A stretch of 12,630 bases of DNA from Candidatus Brocadiaceae bacterium (GTDB lineage Bacteria > Planctomycetota > Brocadiia > Brocadiales > Bathyanammoxibiaceae). A program made the position numbers and the translations under genes. The DNA is taken from contig JASEHG010000041.1 in NCBI GenBank assembly GCA_030018855.1, positions 1 to 12,630 on the forward strand, read 5' to 3'. The notes under the pieces were generated by a model. It searched no databases, had not been told where the DNA came from, and saw only the letters and a list, made by a program, of their open reading frames with translations. Shown piece by piece: positions 12,175 through 12,630 of the stretch; within the stretch, counting starts at the first letter, position 1; every line of letters starts with the position of its first letter.

Positions 12175-12630
12175 TTTCCCCCTGTCTGGGCCTTTTTGGT
12201 GAGCTTTTGGTAAACGGCCAGTTCCTTTTCTGCCTCCTCGGTCAGCCCTACCTTCTGAAGGACCGTCGCCAGGGCCTGGTGGGCACTGGCCAGTTCTGGG
12301 TCTACGCCTACAGCCTTTCGGTACTCGGTGATAGCCGCCTCAAGCTGTCCGTGTTCTTCATAGAGTTCTGCCAGGTGGAGGTAGGCATCCACCAACTCGG
12401 GATGGATTTCCGTGGCCTTCTGGAGGTGGGAGATTGCCTCCTTGGTCAGCCCTCCCTTTGCCAGGGTTAACCCAAGGTTTTTGTGGGCCTCGGCCAGGTT
12501 GATGCTGGCTACGGCGTCCTGTGGCCTAAGGGCAAGCACCTTTTCGTATTCCCCGACGGCCTCCCTATAGCTATCCATGGAATCGTAAGCCAGGCCCAGA
12601 TACAGGTGGGCTTCAGCGTAGTTAGGCTCC
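12153..12630 (-). CDS. TPR-repeat protein, 5' end beyond the window
   Basis: The frame stays open to the right edge. The readable 158 or so residues hold about four 34-residue tetratricopeptide repeats with canonical spacing, for example AEAHLYLGLAYDSMDSYREA, then YEKVLALRP, AISHLQKATEIHPELVDAYL and AITEYRKAVGVDPELASAHQ. An ATG at 12578 is internal to a repeat (YDSMDSYREA), so it is not the likely start. TPRs are protein-binding scaffolds, and the partner cannot be deduced. The last residues (GKGLGNRD) are encoded by the low-complexity CTAGGG/CAGGGA arm of the inverted repeat, suggesting that the repeat has replaced the native end. Confidence 0.85.
   Translation of the reverse strand, partial: EPNYAEAHLYLGLAYDSMDSYREAVGEYEKVLALRPQDAVASINLAEAHKNLGLTLAKGGLTKEAISHLQKATEIHPELVDAYLHLAELYEEHGQLEAAITEYRKAVGVDPELASAHQALATVLQKVGLTEEAEKELAVYQKLTKKAQTGGKGLGNRD

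Noticed and set aside
12153..12578. TPR gene starting at the ATG at 12578
   Set aside because: The frame remains open with TPR-like residues up to the right edge, so this Met is internal to a repeat and the gene is partial.

Overview
The window reads as a bacterial chromosome segment, probably from an anaerobic or nitrogen-cycling lineage. The best taxonomic hint is a secreted octaheme cytochrome of the hydroxylamine oxidoreductase (HAO) family beside an LL-diaminopimelate aminotransferase-like gene; a Brocadiales-like planctomycete fits, but other HAO-bearing lineages are possible and this is inference. The intergenic DNA is crowded with short palindromes, many carrying a GTAG foot typical of REP elements.

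Layout, left to right. 1-396: the leader-proximal end of a CRISPR array (three identical 36-nt repeats, two complete spacers, array running off the left edge), read on the minus strand, followed by its leader. 397-4932, minus strand: a tight five-gene operon, in transcription order cas6, a Cas10-like large subunit, a Cas5-like RAMP, an unrecognised 101-aa protein and a Csm3-like Cas7. No cas1, cas2 or CARF-domain gene is visible. 4933-5092: a degenerate copy of the CRISPR repeat 12 nt upstream of cas6, then several palindromes. 5089-7430, minus strand: a class I/II aminotransferase and DAHP synthase (aroF). 7431-7738: back-to-back promoters, a nested palindrome and tRNA-His. 7914-9518, plus strand: the octaheme cytochrome. 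9745-11998, plus strand: a HAD hydrolase fused to a CTP-type lipid kinase, then ruvX and a macro-domain protein that overlap by 4 nt. 12153-12630, minus strand: a TPR protein cut by the right edge.

The most interesting system is the CRISPR effector module. It has one Cas7, one Cas5 and a Cas10 that keeps HD-nuclease motifs but has LGDF where the GGDD cyclase motif should be. The Cas7 residue aligned with the RNA-cleaving Asp of Csm3 is His. If those readings hold, the complex would neither make cyclic oligoadenylates nor slice target RNA, leaving the HD domain as the only evident nuclease. This resembles the minimal architecture described for subtype III-F, although the subtype assignment is from memory of the classification and was not tested. 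The degenerate repeat in front of cas6 and the two REP palindromes inside the cas6 reading frame make the locus more unusual still.
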